From Alcanivoracaceae bacterium (GTDB lineage Bacteria > Pseudomonadota > Gammaproteobacteria > Xanthomonadales > Marinicellaceae), in contig JADGEI010000007.1 in NCBI GenBank assembly GCA_016744455.1, positions 1-64,000 of the forward strand: a stretch of DNA of 64,000 nucleotides. Reading direction: 5' to 3'. The translations under genes and the position numbers were made by a program. Below the pieces are notes generated by a model. The model saw only the letters and a program-made list of their open reading frames with translations. It had not been told where the DNA came from and searched no databases. Positions 45,011 to 54,825 of the stretch are shown here, in pieces; the first letter of the stretch is position 1, and each line of letters starts with the position of its first letter.

Positions 45011-45904
45011 CTAACTCAAAGTATTTTGCAAGTCTAATATGTTCTTACGTAAAATTGGGCCAAATTTCAAGTAATCAAATAATCCATTAATTCTATCCAT
45101 ATCTAAAGTGTTTCTAATTATGTTGTAGTTATTTAACGGGATATCTGTCACTATTCTGGTTAGTTTTTTGGCTAGGATTGCATCCTCAAAGCCTTCCGCT
45201 ATCTTTTTTTGGCATGATTTTGCGCCTCTGAAACTTAAATAAGCTATTTCTTGGTGTCTTTTAATGACTTCATCTAATGTGTTAAAGTGCTTGAGAAGAA
45301 TCGAGGCAGTTTTAGAGCCAATTCCAGCAACTCCAGGTATATTATCCACGCTATCACCAGTTAGAGCTAGATAGTCGGCAATTTGTTCAGGGTGAACACC
45401 AAACTTTTCAAATACCAATTGTGGGTTGAATGCTTTGTCTTTTCCATAACTCCACCAAGTATCTCCATCTTGGATTAATTGCGCCAAGTCTTTGTCTGCT
45501 GAAACAATATGATTATTAAATCCATTGTTTTTATGGTGTTTGGCTAATGTTCCAATCAAGTCATCTGCTTCATAATAGCCATCGACATAGGTAGCTACAC
45601 CAAGAATATTAGCAACTTCCTGGCATAATTTAAATTGGTGTTTTAATTCATTTGGTGCAGGGTCTCGATTTGCCTTATAGTGTGGATATATCTCATTACG
45701 AAATGAAGTTTCAAGTGATTCATCAAAGCAACATGCAATATGTTGTGCTTTTGTTTCATGAATAAATTTTGTTAAAAATCGAGTGAAGCCATAAACTGCA
45801 TTAATGTTTTCCCCTCGGCTTGAAAAGTAGTCATCTCCTTGCGAATAGTAGCTTCTAAATACAAAAATGCTGGCATCAATTAAATACGTATGTGGTTTGG
45901 TCAT
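45011..45904 (-). CDS. Stand-alone 5'-3' exonuclease (PolI N-domain/ExoIX-like)
   Basis: A 297-residue flap/5'-3' exonuclease-family protein without a polymerase domain. LIDASIFVFRSYYS, YKANRDPAPNEL, YEADDLIGTLA, ADKDLAQLI and the helix-hairpin-helix GDSVDNIPGVAGIGSKTA supply the acidic metal-binding residues and DNA-binding motif. It is longer than E. coli Xni/ExoIX (about 250) and retains the full set of acids including the DxVDN pair. Whether it serves replication or repair is unknown; polA is not in the window. Confidence 0.9.
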   Translation of the reverse strand: MTKPHTYLIDASIFVFRSYYSQGDDYFSSRGENINAVYGFTRFLTKFIHETKAQHIACCFDESLETSFRNEIYPHYKANRDPAPNELKHQFKLCQEVANILGVATYVDGYYEADDLIGTLAKHHKNNGFNNHIVSADKDLAQLIQDGDTWWSYGKDKAFNPQLVFEKFGVHPEQIADYLALTGDSVDNIPGVAGIGSKTASILLKHFNTLDEVIKRHQEIAYLSFRGAKSCQKKIAEGFEDAILAKKLTRIVTDIPLNNYNIIRNTLDMDRINGLFDYLKFGPILRKNILDLQNTLS

Positions 45905-45936
45905 GGTGTTAGTGTATTATGCTGCAGGGTTAATAT

Positions 45937-45974
45937 ACCATAAAAGGGAGCAATAGCTCCCTTTTATGGTTTTT
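45937..45974 (-). terminator. Terminator after the S9 peptidase gene
   Basis: Perfect 15-bp stem ACCATAAAAGGGAGC and its complement with a 4-nt loop. A/T runs flank the GGGAGC core on both sides, so on the minus strand GCTCCC is followed by TTTT. It separates the peptidase gene from the exonuclease gene. Confidence 0.75.
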
Positions 45975-45987
45975 AGGCTGAGTTTAC

Positions 45988-47898
45988 TTAATGACCAATA
46001 TTTTCATCTAGAAAGCTAATGAGTCGAGAGTAAAAATCAATTTTATTTTGAGGATCTTGATAACCATGTCCTTCATCACGTACCATGACTTCGTAATCAA
46101 CGCCCGATGTTTTCAAGCTCTTTACTAAAGAATTTAATTGGCACATTGGAACCCGAACATCATCTTCTCCATGAGCTAAAAATACTTTGGCTTTAATTTT
46201 ATCCGTGTTGTAAGCAGGTGAATTGGCTTTAAGTTCAGCATCATCTTTACCTATGACACGATTTAAAAACTTTCTTCCATAACCGCCTTTAGAAGCAATG
46301 TCTCCACATGTGCGCATTTTTTTCAAATCATAAACGCCTACATAACCAATTCCACATTTGTATAAATCTGGTTCTCTCACCAATCCTTGTAATGTCGCAT
46401 AACCACCGTATGAACCACCATATAAACAAACACGTTCTTTGTCAGCTATACCTTGATCAATCGCCCATAAAGTAGCATCAGTCACGTCATCTTGCATTTC
46501 ACGACCCCATTTCATGTGACCAGATTTTTGGAAATCTACACCATAACCACCAGATCCACGGAAATTTATCTGAACAACGGCATAACCTCGATTAGCCATC
46601 AACTGAATTTCAGGATTATAACCCCATTGGTCACGTGGTCCATGAGGGCCGCCATGTGGATTTACAACTAAAGGTAAGTTTTTGGCTTCTTTACCTTTGG
46701 GTAGCGTTAAATAGCCATGCAATTCTACTCCATCTCTAGCAGTTATTGTAATTGGTTTCATGCTTGACATTTCTTTCATGTTTATCCATGAACGTGAATT
46801 GATCAAAGGTTTGATTTTGTTTTTTGTTAAATCTAAGATATAAAATTCACCTGGATTTATGTCACTAGACACTCTAAACACCATTTGATTGTTATCTCTT
46901 GTATAATTATTTATAAATACATAACTGTTTGGAAAGGCTTGTTTTAATCCTTTGTAAGCAATACTTATCGGGTCTTTTTTGTTTACCCACAAGATTTCAG
47001 GATATCCTGGCATCAATATAAAGCCAATGGTTTCTTTTTGTGGGTTTTGAATAGGAGCAGTTATGTCCACTAAATCATTTCTGTAGATTTTTTTCAGGGT
47101 ACCTGTATTTAAGTTTAATTTAAAAACACCTACAGTGGGAGCATCATGATTTGATAGTATATAAACTTCATTTGGATCTTTGCTATTGCCGCCGAAATTA
47201 AAAGTTACATCAGTATTATTGCCTGCTAGGTTCAACTTTTGCCAATTCTTTGCATCACCTCTTTTGTAGTATACAAAAGTGTTTCTAGTAATTGGGTTAA
47301 ATGAAGTTGCTACAATGGGTTGATTTTTCTTATTCAAAAAAGGTGCGCCTGAATATTTGTCAGCTGGTTCAGACATCATGGTTTTTCTTTCCGATTTCAT
47401 ATTGTATTTAAAAACATGGGCGCCGCCACGTTTAAATTCACGTATCATTATGTGGTTTTTATCATTGATTAGACCATCAATTATCGAGACGCCAAATGTA
47501 TTGCTCCCTTTAGTGGCGCTGCCGCCTACGAAAAGAGCCTTTGATTTTTTTCCATCAAATCGCATAGCATAAATTCCATCCCATTTACCTTTTCTATCTA
47601 GGTTACCAACTCTTTTATTAACACTCATGAGAATTGTATCATCGTTTGCCCAAGTTAAATTCCCAACTCTTCTATTTTCACCGAAAGTCTTTGCAGATAA
47701 AGGTTTCATGTTTTTTAAATCAATGATCGTAACTTTGTCCATACCATCGAGTTCCATAACTCCAGCTAGTTTCTTGCCGTCAGGTGAGATGGAAACATTG
47801 GTAAACTCTGAGGGTTTAGTAAAATCTTCAAGCGGTATTGTTTTGCTGTTAACAATCCCAGAAAGAAAAAGGAGTGATAATATTAGTAGTTTTTTCAT
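45988..47898 (-). CDS. S9-family prolyl oligopeptidase, exported
   Basis: A 636-residue serine peptidase. A signal peptide (residues 1-18) and an N-terminal beta-propeller (about 25-370) precede an alpha/beta hydrolase domain. The catalytic triad is Ser496 in GGSYGGYA, Asp580 in GEDDVRVP and His611 in DEGHGY. VNPHGGPHGPRDQWGYNPE and INFRGSGGYG are typical of the acylaminoacyl-peptidase/DPP group. It probably degrades peptides in the periplasm. A 15-bp-stem terminator follows. Confidence 0.94.
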   Translation of the reverse strand: MKKLLILSLLFLSGIVNSKTIPLEDFTKPSEFTNVSISPDGKKLAGVMELDGMDKVTIIDLKNMKPLSAKTFGENRRVGNLTWANDDTILMSVNKRVGNLDRKGKWDGIYAMRFDGKKSKALFVGGSATKGSNTFGVSIIDGLINDKNHIMIREFKRGGAHVFKYNMKSERKTMMSEPADKYSGAPFLNKKNQPIVATSFNPITRNTFVYYKRGDAKNWQKLNLAGNNTDVTFNFGGNSKDPNEVYILSNHDAPTVGVFKLNLNTGTLKKIYRNDLVDITAPIQNPQKETIGFILMPGYPEILWVNKKDPISIAYKGLKQAFPNSYVFINNYTRDNNQMVFRVSSDINPGEFYILDLTKNKIKPLINSRSWINMKEMSSMKPITITARDGVELHGYLTLPKGKEAKNLPLVVNPHGGPHGPRDQWGYNPEIQLMANRGYAVVQINFRGSGGYGVDFQKSGHMKWGREMQDDVTDATLWAIDQGIADKERVCLYGGSYGGYATLQGLVREPDLYKCGIGYVGVYDLKKMRTCGDIASKGGYGRKFLNRVIGKDDAELKANSPAYNTDKIKAKVFLAHGEDDVRVPMCQLNSLVKSLKTSGVDYEVMVRDEGHGYQDPQNKIDFYSRLISFLDENIGH

Positions 47899-47969
47899 AA
47901 TTTAGTCCTAAGTTGTATATGATTGATTATTATGGTCATGTATGGGTTATATAAAAGTGTCAAAAGTCA

Positions 47970-49526
47970 TTATCCAACTAACATACCAGCAATATTTGCT
48001 GATAAGAGTGAAGCTAACATGCCGCCGAGTAATGCTTTCATGCCAAATTCAGATAAGCGTTTACGTTGGTTGGGGGCAAGTTGTCCGATACCGCCAACTT
48101 GAATGCCAATGGATGCAAAATTTGCAAAACCACAAAGCATATATGTTGCTATTAACACCGATTTTTCATAAGTCAGATGCATGGCATTACCCATATCTTT
48201 GTATTCTACTAAGTTTACATATCCTACGAACTCTGATGCAATCAATTTGATACCTAGTAATTGCCCCAATAGAGTTACGTCTTCTTTAGCAACTCCAATC
48301 AACCACATAAGAGGAGCAAATGTGTAACCTAGAATAAACTCCATAGAAAGTTGGTTATAATTGGTATTATCAGCAATCCATTGGCTGACACTATAACCAA
48401 TTTGAAAATCACCAGGGACAAATTGGTAATTGATAAAGGGCAGAAAACTATTGATGATACTGACATTGTTCAGTGTGACTCTAAAATATTTGTAAAATAC
48501 AATAAAGGCAATTACACTCAAGAAAGTCAGTAAAAATGTTTTGATAAGTTTGTTATTTGATTTTTTCCAAAAGCTAAAAGCCAGTGCAACAACAAGAGAA
48601 ATAATCCAATCAATATAAGTGGTGAAATAACCAATTTTTGCTAAAATGTAATTTGTCATCGCTATAAAAGCAAAAAATACCAATAACATGGCACCAATGT
48701 TCATCGCAAGTTTTAATCCTTCAGAAGTACCTGTAGCCATTGCATCTAGAAAGTTTGAACCAGCGGTTTCTTTTGAAATCTCAATATTACCGTCAATTTT
48801 TTCAGCTTGTGGCATGAGTATTTTTGCCACAACTATGGCACCAGGTGCTGCCATCACAGAAGCACTGAGTAAATGTTTGGCGTAATAAGCTTGTTGTACA
48901 GGATCATCTCCACCTAAAAAAAGCACATAAGCTGCCAAAACACCTCCAGCAAGTGTCGCCATACCTCCGATCATGACTAACATGATTTCGGATTTATTCA
49001 TCTTTTCAAGATAAGCTTTAATCAGTAATGGTGCTTCGGTTTGACCTAAAAAAATGTTTCCAGCAATAGATAGGCTTTCAGCACCAGAAATATTTAGTGT
49101 TTTGGTTAAGAGTTTTGCTAAGACTTTAACTGCTTTCTGAATAATACCTAAGAAAAACAATACAGACGTAAGAGCAGAAAAGAACACTATGGTTGGCAAA
49201 ATCACAAAGGCAAAATTTAAAAGTGGTGAATCAATTTCTTTACTTATAAAGGATGCAAGTAAAAATTTTGTACCGGCTTGGGTAAACTCCATTACATCAA
49301 CAAATCTTTGTCCAATAAATTCAAACATCCCTTTAACCGCTGGTACATATAATACACCAACAGCAATGACAAGTTGCATAAATAATCCGATGCCAACAAC
49401 TTTCCATGAAATTGATTTTCTATCAGAGCTAAAGATATAAGCAATAGCAATCAATGCCACCATTCCAATAATCCCGCGAGTAATTGAAGTCATGCTAATC
49501 CCTTGGGTTGCAATTAATTCATTCAT
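47970..49526 (-). CDS. Concentrative nucleoside transporter (NupC/CNT family)
   Basis: A 518-residue inner-membrane protein with about ten membrane segments that imports nucleosides using an ion gradient. Family features are FLGQTEAPLLIKAYL (substrate site), KSEIMLVMIGGMATLAGGVLAAYV, SVMAAPGAIVVAKIL, ATGTSEGLKLAMNIGAMLLVF, KLIASEFVGYVNL and YMLCGFANFASIGIQVGGIG. It is longer than E. coli NupC (about 400), carrying extra segments as in CNTs of marine gammaproteobacteria. The frame opens at a GTG (49538) inside the Shine-Dalgarno region; the ATG at 49526, with GAGTGG 8 nt before it, is the better start. Confidence 0.94.
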   Translation of the reverse strand: MNELIATQGISMTSITRGIIGMVALIAIAYIFSSDRKSISWKVVGIGLFMQLVIAVGVLYVPAVKGMFEFIGQRFVDVMEFTQAGTKFLLASFISKEIDSPLLNFAFVILPTIVFFSALTSVLFFLGIIQKAVKVLAKLLTKTLNISGAESLSIAGNIFLGQTEAPLLIKAYLEKMNKSEIMLVMIGGMATLAGGVLAAYVLFLGGDDPVQQAYYAKHLLSASVMAAPGAIVVAKILMPQAEKIDGNIEISKETAGSNFLDAMATGTSEGLKLAMNIGAMLLVFFAFIAMTNYILAKIGYFTTYIDWIISLVVALAFSFWKKSNNKLIKTFLLTFLSVIAFIVFYKYFRVTLNNVSIINSFLPFINYQFVPGDFQIGYSVSQWIADNTNYNQLSMEFILGYTFAPLMWLIGVAKEDVTLLGQLLGIKLIASEFVGYVNLVEYKDMGNAMHLTYEKSVLIATYMLCGFANFASIGIQVGGIGQLAPNQRKRLSEFGMKALLGGMLASLLSANIAGMLVG

Positions 49527-49669
49527 TGTTATATCCACTCTCTTTTTAATCAGTTAATCATTATAATATTCTATTTGAGAATATTCTATTTGTTTTTATC
49601 AATTTAATAAACATCCATGCCTTTTAATAGGTCTCTGATAAATCTCGCCACTACTTAAAAACCCTAATG

Positions 49670-50242
49670 TCAAGATTGATAGTATGCTACCTTGTCTTTT
49701 AGATCAGGTCTATTTCGATCCTTTGGAGTACATTCTGCTGTTCCAATGTGAAAAAAACCAGCAATGGATTCATTCGGTTTAAGACCTAGTTCTTTTTGCG
49801 CTTCTTTATCAAAACTGCACCAATTGGTAACCCATTGGCTGTTAAAATTAAGTGCAAGGCTAGCTAAGTTAATGTGTTGGCAGACAGCGCCACATGATAA
49901 TAGTTGTTCAAAAACAGGTGTTTTATGTTCTACTGGAGAAAATACGACGACTATAACTGTTGGAGCATAAGTGTAACGATTTTGCTCTGCTTTAATTTGG
50001 TCCGCGGATAACTCACATTGTTTTTGTTTAATTTGACTAAATTTTAGACCCAATCTCTTTCGATTTTCACCTTCTATCACGATAAAACGCCAGGGTTCTA
50101 ACTTGCGATGATCAGGTACTCTGGCCGCAATGTCTAAAATTGTATTTAATTGCTCTTTATTAGGGCCAGGCGTGGATAAATTTTTTGATAAAACTGAACG
50201 GCGTTTGGATAAAAGGCCTATAAGTGACGTGTGCATAAGCAA
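49670..50242 (-). CDS. Nitroreductase-family protein (YdjA-like)
   Basis: A 190-residue FMN oxidoreductase. RRSVLSKNLSTPGPNKEQLNTIL, AARVPDHRKLEPWRFIVIEGENR, SCGAVCQHINLASLAL, SQWVTNW and NESIAGFFHIGTAE form the usual FMN and dimer-interface blocks of the YdjA subgroup. The N-terminal ATG could instead be the third codon (50236). The physiological substrate is unknown. Confidence 0.88.
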   Translation of the reverse strand: MLMHTSLIGLLSKRRSVLSKNLSTPGPNKEQLNTILDIAARVPDHRKLEPWRFIVIEGENRKRLGLKFSQIKQKQCELSADQIKAEQNRYTYAPTVIVVVFSPVEHKTPVFEQLLSCGAVCQHINLASLALNFNSQWVTNWCSFDKEAQKELGLKPNESIAGFFHIGTAECTPKDRNRPDLKDKVAYYQS

Positions 50243-50331
50243 TCTCTATTTTTAATATAATATTTTTTTATTTGCATAGTTTTGTAACTACTTGCATAAT
50301 GTAACACAATTTCTAACAATGAGAGTAGCAT

Positions 50332-51459
50332 ATGTCAATAACTGTAGGGTTTATTAGTGAAACTTCAGACTTGGAGCATCGTGTTGCTCTGGTGCCTGAA
50401 ACCACTAAAAAAATGATTAAAACAGGCTGGAAGGTCGTTATGCAAACTGGTGCTGGAAGCGATGCTGGTTTCGTTGATTCTGCCTATGATGATTGTCAGA
50501 TTGTAAAAGATGCAAAAAGTGTACTCAGTACTTCTGATGTTTTTGTTTGTATCGCCCCACCAAGTGCAGACACAATTAAAAACATGAAAGATGGAGCTGT
50601 TTTGGTTGGTATGATTGGGCCATTTGCTGATAAGGAGCGCTATGATGTAGCAAATAAGAAAAACATTACCGTGTTTTCTATGGAATTGGTTCCGCGTACA
50701 TCGCGTGCACAATCAATGGATGCTTTATCTTCACAAGCCTCAGTTGCTGGTTATAAAGCCGTATTGATGGCAGGTGTTGCATCTCCTCGGTTCTTCCCTA
50801 TGCTTACAACGGCTGCTGGGACTATTCGACCTTCACAAGTTTTTGTAATTGGTGCTGGTGTTGCCGGATTGCAAGCGATTGCAACAGCCAAAAGGCTAGG
50901 CGCTATGGTTATGGGATATGATGTTCGTCCTGAAACCGTTGAGCAAATTCAGTCATTAGGTGCAAAATTTTTAGATTTAGGCGTAAATGCTGTGGGCGAA
51001 GGTGGTTATGCTCGTGAACTTACAGATGATGAGAAAAAACAACAGCAAGATGCAATGACTGAATATTTGAAGAAAGTTGATGTCTTGATTACAACTGCTG
51101 CTGTTCCTGGTCGCCCTGCTCCACGTTTGATTACTGAAGAAATGACTAAAAACTTAAAACCAGGCACTATTGTAGTTGATTTAGGTGCTGAAGGTGGCGG
51201 TAATGTTGCCATGACAGAAAAAGGTAAGACAGTTAAACATAATGGTGTGACTTACATCGGCCCAGTTAATTTGGCTGGTTCTTTAGGCTTACATGCAAGT
51301 GAGATGTATTCACGAAATGTTTGGAATTTATTATCATTATGTAACAGTGATGGTGAGTTCAAAATCAATTGGGAAGATGATATATTGGAAGGAAGTAATG
51401 TAACAAAGGATGGCAAGATAGTTCATCCAATGGTTAAGCCAGCAAAGGCGGAGAAATAA
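50332..51459 (+). CDS. pntAA: NAD(P) transhydrogenase alpha subunit, part 1
   Basis: A 375-residue soluble NAD(H)-binding domain (dI) of proton-translocating transhydrogenase. It shows EHRVALVPETTKKMIKTGW, FSMELVPRTSRAQSMDALSSQA, VIGAGVAGLQAIATAKRLGAMVMGYDVRPE and the RPAPRLITEEMTKNLKPG block. The alpha subunit is split: the membrane part is encoded by the next gene, 1 bp later. A Shine-Dalgarno-like GAGAG lies upstream of the ATG. Confidence 0.96.
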   Translation: MSITVGFISETSDLEHRVALVPETTKKMIKTGWKVVMQTGAGSDAGFVDSAYDDCQIVKDAKSVLSTSDVFVCIAPPSADTIKNMKDGAVLVGMIGPFADKERYDVANKKNITVFSMELVPRTSRAQSMDALSSQASVAGYKAVLMAGVASPRFFPMLTTAAGTIRPSQVFVIGAGVAGLQAIATAKRLGAMVMGYDVRPETVEQIQSLGAKFLDLGVNAVGEGGYARELTDDEKKQQQDAMTEYLKKVDVLITTAAVPGRPAPRLITEEMTKNLKPGTIVVDLGAEGGGNVAMTEKGKTVKHNGVTYIGPVNLAGSLGLHASEMYSRNVWNLLSLCNSDGEFKINWEDDILEGSNVTKDGKIVHPMVKPAKAEK

Positions 51460-51460
51460 G

Positions 51461-51763
51461 ATGATTGATGGATTTGTAGCAGTTTATGTGTTTATGTTGG
51501 CAGCATTTGTTGGTAACGAAATTATTTCTAAGGTTCCTGTGGTTTTACATACACCTTTAATGTCAGGTTCGAATTTTATTCATGGTATTGTTTTGGTAGG
51601 TGCGATGGTTGCATTAGGCCATGCAGACACCCAACTTGAAAAAGTCTTTGGTTTTATTGCTGTTTTTCTTGGTGCTGGTAATGCGGCCGGTGGATATGTC
51701 GTGACTGAACGTATGCTTGAGATGTTTAAAACCAAGAAAAAAGACAAAGGAGATAAGAAATGA
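51461..51763 (+). CDS. pntAB: NAD(P) transhydrogenase alpha subunit, part 2
   Basis: A 100-residue membrane subunit with three or four hydrophobic helices, forming part of the dII proton channel. GNEIISKVPVVLHTPLMSGSNFIHGIVLVGAM and FGFIAVFLGAGNAAGGYVVTERMLEMFK are family hallmarks. Sits between pntAA and pntB, overlapping the latter by ATGA. Confidence 0.96.
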   Translation: MIDGFVAVYVFMLAAFVGNEIISKVPVVLHTPLMSGSNFIHGIVLVGAMVALGHADTQLEKVFGFIAVFLGAGNAAGGYVVTERMLEMFKTKKKDKGDKK

Positions 51764-53142
51764 GTGAATATTTTCCTTTAATAATTAAGCTTTCTTATTT
51801 TGTTGCGGCGGTGTTGTTTATCGTGGGTTTACGAAGGATGTCGGCACCAGGTACAGCCAAAGGCGGTATTGTTTGGGCTGGATTTGGTATGGTTATTGCA
51901 ACTGTAGTAACTTTCCTCACACCTGATATGCACAATTATTGGTTAATTCTTGCTGCTTTAGTTTCGGCTACAGTGATAGCTTGGGTTAGCGGTAAAAAAG
52001 TGGCCATGACCGATATGCCACAAATGGTTGCACTCTATAATGGTATGGGTGGTGGATCTGCAGCCTTTATAGGTGCTATGGAGTTGTATAAAGCAACCAA
52101 TGGGCATACCATGTCAGTTATACCAACTTCCTTGGCATTAATTGGTGTTTTTATTGGTGCGATCTCATTGACTGGCTCATTAATTGCTTTTGGTAAACTA
52201 CAGGGTTTGATTGATAAGCGTTATACTTTCCCAGGTCAAAACATCTTTAATGGAATTTTCGCACTGGCTGTTATTGGTTTTGGTGTTTATACCTTTTCGC
52301 ATATGGAAGCAATGAATTTATGGATATTCTTTGGTGGATCATTGTTGCTTGGTTTGTTAATGACTATGCCAATTGGTGGTGCGGATATGCCAGTGGTAAT
52401 ATCATTGTACAATGCATTTACAGGGTTAGCGGTATCATTTGAAGGCTATGTTCTAGGAAATTGGGCAATGATAGTTGCTGGTATGTTGGTAGGTGCTGCT
52501 GGTACATTATTGACACAACTGATGGCAAAAGCCATGAATCGAACTATTGGCAATGTACTATTTGGTTCAATGGGTGGAGATGATTCTGGTGGTAGTGATG
52601 GCGAGCAAGGAGAAATGAAAGAAATTGAAGGAGCTGATGCTGCTATTATGATGGCTTATGCTGAACGTGTGATTATCGTTCCTGGTTATGGTTTGGCTGT
52701 AGCACAAGCCCAGCATAAACTTTGGGAGATGACGCAATTACTTACTGACAATGGCGTAGATGTTAAATTTGCCATCCATCCTGTTGCAGGTCGTATGCCC
52801 GGCCACATGAATGTTTTGTTAGCTGAAGCTGGTGTTCCTTATGACATGATTGAAGATATGGAAGACATTAATCCGCAATTTAAACAAACGGATGTGGCAT
52901 TGGTTATTGGTGCTAATGATGTAGTTAATCCAGCTGCACGTGACGACCCAAGTTCATCCATTTATGGCATGCCAATTTTGGAAACTGATTTAAGTAAAAA
53001 TGTTATTGTGATTAAACGAGGGAGAGGAACGGGTTTTGCGGGTATTCAAAATGGCTTGTTCTTTAAAGACAATACTAAGATGTTATTCGGTGATGCACAA
53101 GATGCGATAAGCGAGTTGATTACAGGACTTAAAGAGTTGTAA
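51760..53142 (+). CDS. pntB: NAD(P) transhydrogenase beta subunit
   Basis: A 460-residue subunit. Nine or so membrane helices of dII are followed by the NADP(H)-binding dIII domain (about 290-460) with VIIVPGYGLAVAQAQHKLWEM, FAIHPVAGRMPGHMNVLLAEAGVPYD, LVIGANDVVNPAA and VIKRGRGTGFAGIQN. The complex uses the proton gradient to make NADPH from NADH. A strong terminator follows. Confidence 0.97.
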   Translation: MSEYFPLIIKLSYFVAAVLFIVGLRRMSAPGTAKGGIVWAGFGMVIATVVTFLTPDMHNYWLILAALVSATVIAWVSGKKVAMTDMPQMVALYNGMGGGSAAFIGAMELYKATNGHTMSVIPTSLALIGVFIGAISLTGSLIAFGKLQGLIDKRYTFPGQNIFNGIFALAVIGFGVYTFSHMEAMNLWIFFGGSLLLGLLMTMPIGGADMPVVISLYNAFTGLAVSFEGYVLGNWAMIVAGMLVGAAGTLLTQLMAKAMNRTIGNVLFGSMGGDDSGGSDGEQGEMKEIEGADAAIMMAYAERVIIVPGYGLAVAQAQHKLWEMTQLLTDNGVDVKFAIHPVAGRMPGHMNVLLAEAGVPYDMIEDMEDINPQFKQTDVALVIGANDVVNPAARDDPSSSIYGMPILETDLSKNVIVIKRGRGTGFAGIQNGLFFKDNTKMLFGDAQDAISELITGLKEL

Positions 53143-53169
53143 CTAGGTAAGCATTGTTTAAAAAGATGT

Positions 53170-53199
53170 AAGGCGAACCCAAGTGTTCGCCTTTTTTTT
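53170..53199 (+). terminator. Rho-independent terminator of pntAA-pntAB-pntB
   Basis: 9-bp stem AAGGCGAAC / GTTCGCCTT, 6-nt loop and T8 (53192-53199). Confidence 0.92.
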
Positions 53200-53208
53200 G
53201 ATATATTT

Positions 53209-54738
53209 TTATTTTTGTATATGGATTCTAAATATGTGTTGAAAGTCCTGATAAAGGTATTCGAGTTTCGCTCTATTTGATCTACACATTTCACGACAAA
53301 TGTAAAGTCCTAGGCCTGTGCCTTGAGTATGCGTAGTGAAAAATGGAGTAAACAGGCTTTCCTCTACAATGGGTTCGAGTTTATCGCCTTTATTTCGAAA
53401 GTCTATCAATATACTACGGGCTTGATTGTTTACCACTAGTGTAACTTTTTCATCTGCGCCGTGTTTTATGGCATTTTCGGTGAGGTTCCATAACAGTTGA
53501 CTTAAATGTGCTGTATCAAATTCAATTGATAAATTGTTATCATTAATCTTGATAATAACATTGTCTTCATTAATGTCCCTTTGTTGGCAATAATTCGTCT
53601 TAAAAGTGTTGAATTTCTCAAATATATTTATGGATGTTTTATTAGCTACATGAGGTTTAGCCATCAATAAGATATCTTCAATAATTTTATTGGATCTTTC
53701 AACTTGTTTAGCTATGATTTCTGTTATCGACTTATCTTCGCCACTTATTTCTTCAGATTCGTTAAGTAACAAAGAAGCTGAATAGATAGCGGCAAGTGGG
53801 TTGCGCAATTCGTGAGCTATTGTCGATGATAGTTGTCCTAAGTTAACCAGGTTGGCTCGTTGGGATTTTTGGTCAATAAGGTTTTGCTGTTCGATAAACA
53901 AAAGAGATAATTTTGAATTGTCATCAAGTTTAGTTAAGTTGATAAATATATCTTCTCCAAAAAGGCTAAGACTATTGGAGTCTTTAAATCCAGCTATGGC
54001 GATAATTTTTTTTATTAGGATCTTTGGTAGTTGGCTATCTTCGTTGATTTTTAGTAATTCTTTGGCTTTTTTATTGATTAGAATAGCCTTATAATCTTGA
54101 TTGAATGCAACAATACCTGATTGTATATGGTCGATTACAAGTTCATTAATTTTGGAGAGGTTAACGATTTTCTTTTTTTGGACTTGTGTCAACAATAAAA
54201 ATTGATTGTAATTTTGTGATTGCCTAATCCCAACTAGGGCAACTGCAATATATGTCAAAGCATAGATCATTAGTGTTGATGAGCTGGCTCCATTTAAATC
54301 AACATCCAGCATAATAGGCATTGAAATAAGTAAAAATATTGCAACTATTGGCATGGCAATAATGGCAAATGGCTTTCGGCTAAGTATCGAAAAAGAACCG
54401 ATGGTGATGACTGGTAAAATTGCCCATCCTTTATCGACACCATTCAATAATAGTGAAAGGCTAATTATGAAGGGTAAGTCAAAAGCTAAGGCAAGTAACC
54501 CGATAGTTGAGCTGTTTTTTTTATATAGAACGGATGCAACCCAAAAAACAATTGCAAAAAGCAAGTAAATGCTGGCAATTAATTTGCCAAGATTTGCATT
54601 GTAAATAAAACCGGTTATGCTGCTAAATCGATTAAATATAATTGAAAAAAAGAAAAAACTAAGTAATAGTCGGAAAAGATTCAAGTAACGAATACTTTTA
54701 TATTCAGTCATTTCTCTTTCATTGTATTTGCGTTTCAT
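53209..54738 (-). CDS. PilS-like sensor histidine kinase
   Basis: A 509-residue kinase. About six membrane segments fill residues 18-170. A PAS-like region (about 195-285) precedes the H box STIAHELRNPLAAIYSAS (His309), an N box WNLTENAIKHG and a G box TGLGLYICREM. The membrane-bundle plus PAS architecture and the C-terminal sequence are those of PilS, sensor for type IV pilus genes. Its usual partner pilR is not adjacent; a degenerate NtrC-type gene lies 8 kb away on the same strand. An alternative start is the Met10 codon. Confidence 0.85.
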   Translation of the reverse strand: MKRKYNEREMTEYKSIRYLNLFRLLLSFFFFSIIFNRFSSITGFIYNANLGKLIASIYLLFAIVFWVASVLYKKNSSTIGLLALAFDLPFIISLSLLLNGVDKGWAILPVITIGSFSILSRKPFAIIAMPIVAIFLLISMPIMLDVDLNGASSSTLMIYALTYIAVALVGIRQSQNYNQFLLLTQVQKKKIVNLSKINELVIDHIQSGIVAFNQDYKAILINKKAKELLKINEDSQLPKILIKKIIAIAGFKDSNSLSLFGEDIFINLTKLDDNSKLSLLFIEQQNLIDQKSQRANLVNLGQLSSTIAHELRNPLAAIYSASLLLNESEEISGEDKSITEIIAKQVERSNKIIEDILLMAKPHVANKTSINIFEKFNTFKTNYCQQRDINEDNVIIKINDNNLSIEFDTAHLSQLLWNLTENAIKHGADEKVTLVVNNQARSILIDFRNKGDKLEPIVEESLFTPFFTTHTQGTGLGLYICREMCRSNRAKLEYLYQDFQHIFRIHIQK

Positions 54739-54825
54739 CTTAACTTAAATTTTATTCATATTGTTTCTACTGCTTTAGGTTTGCATATAGTTCTATACGC
54801 CATCACTAATACTAGTTATTTCATG

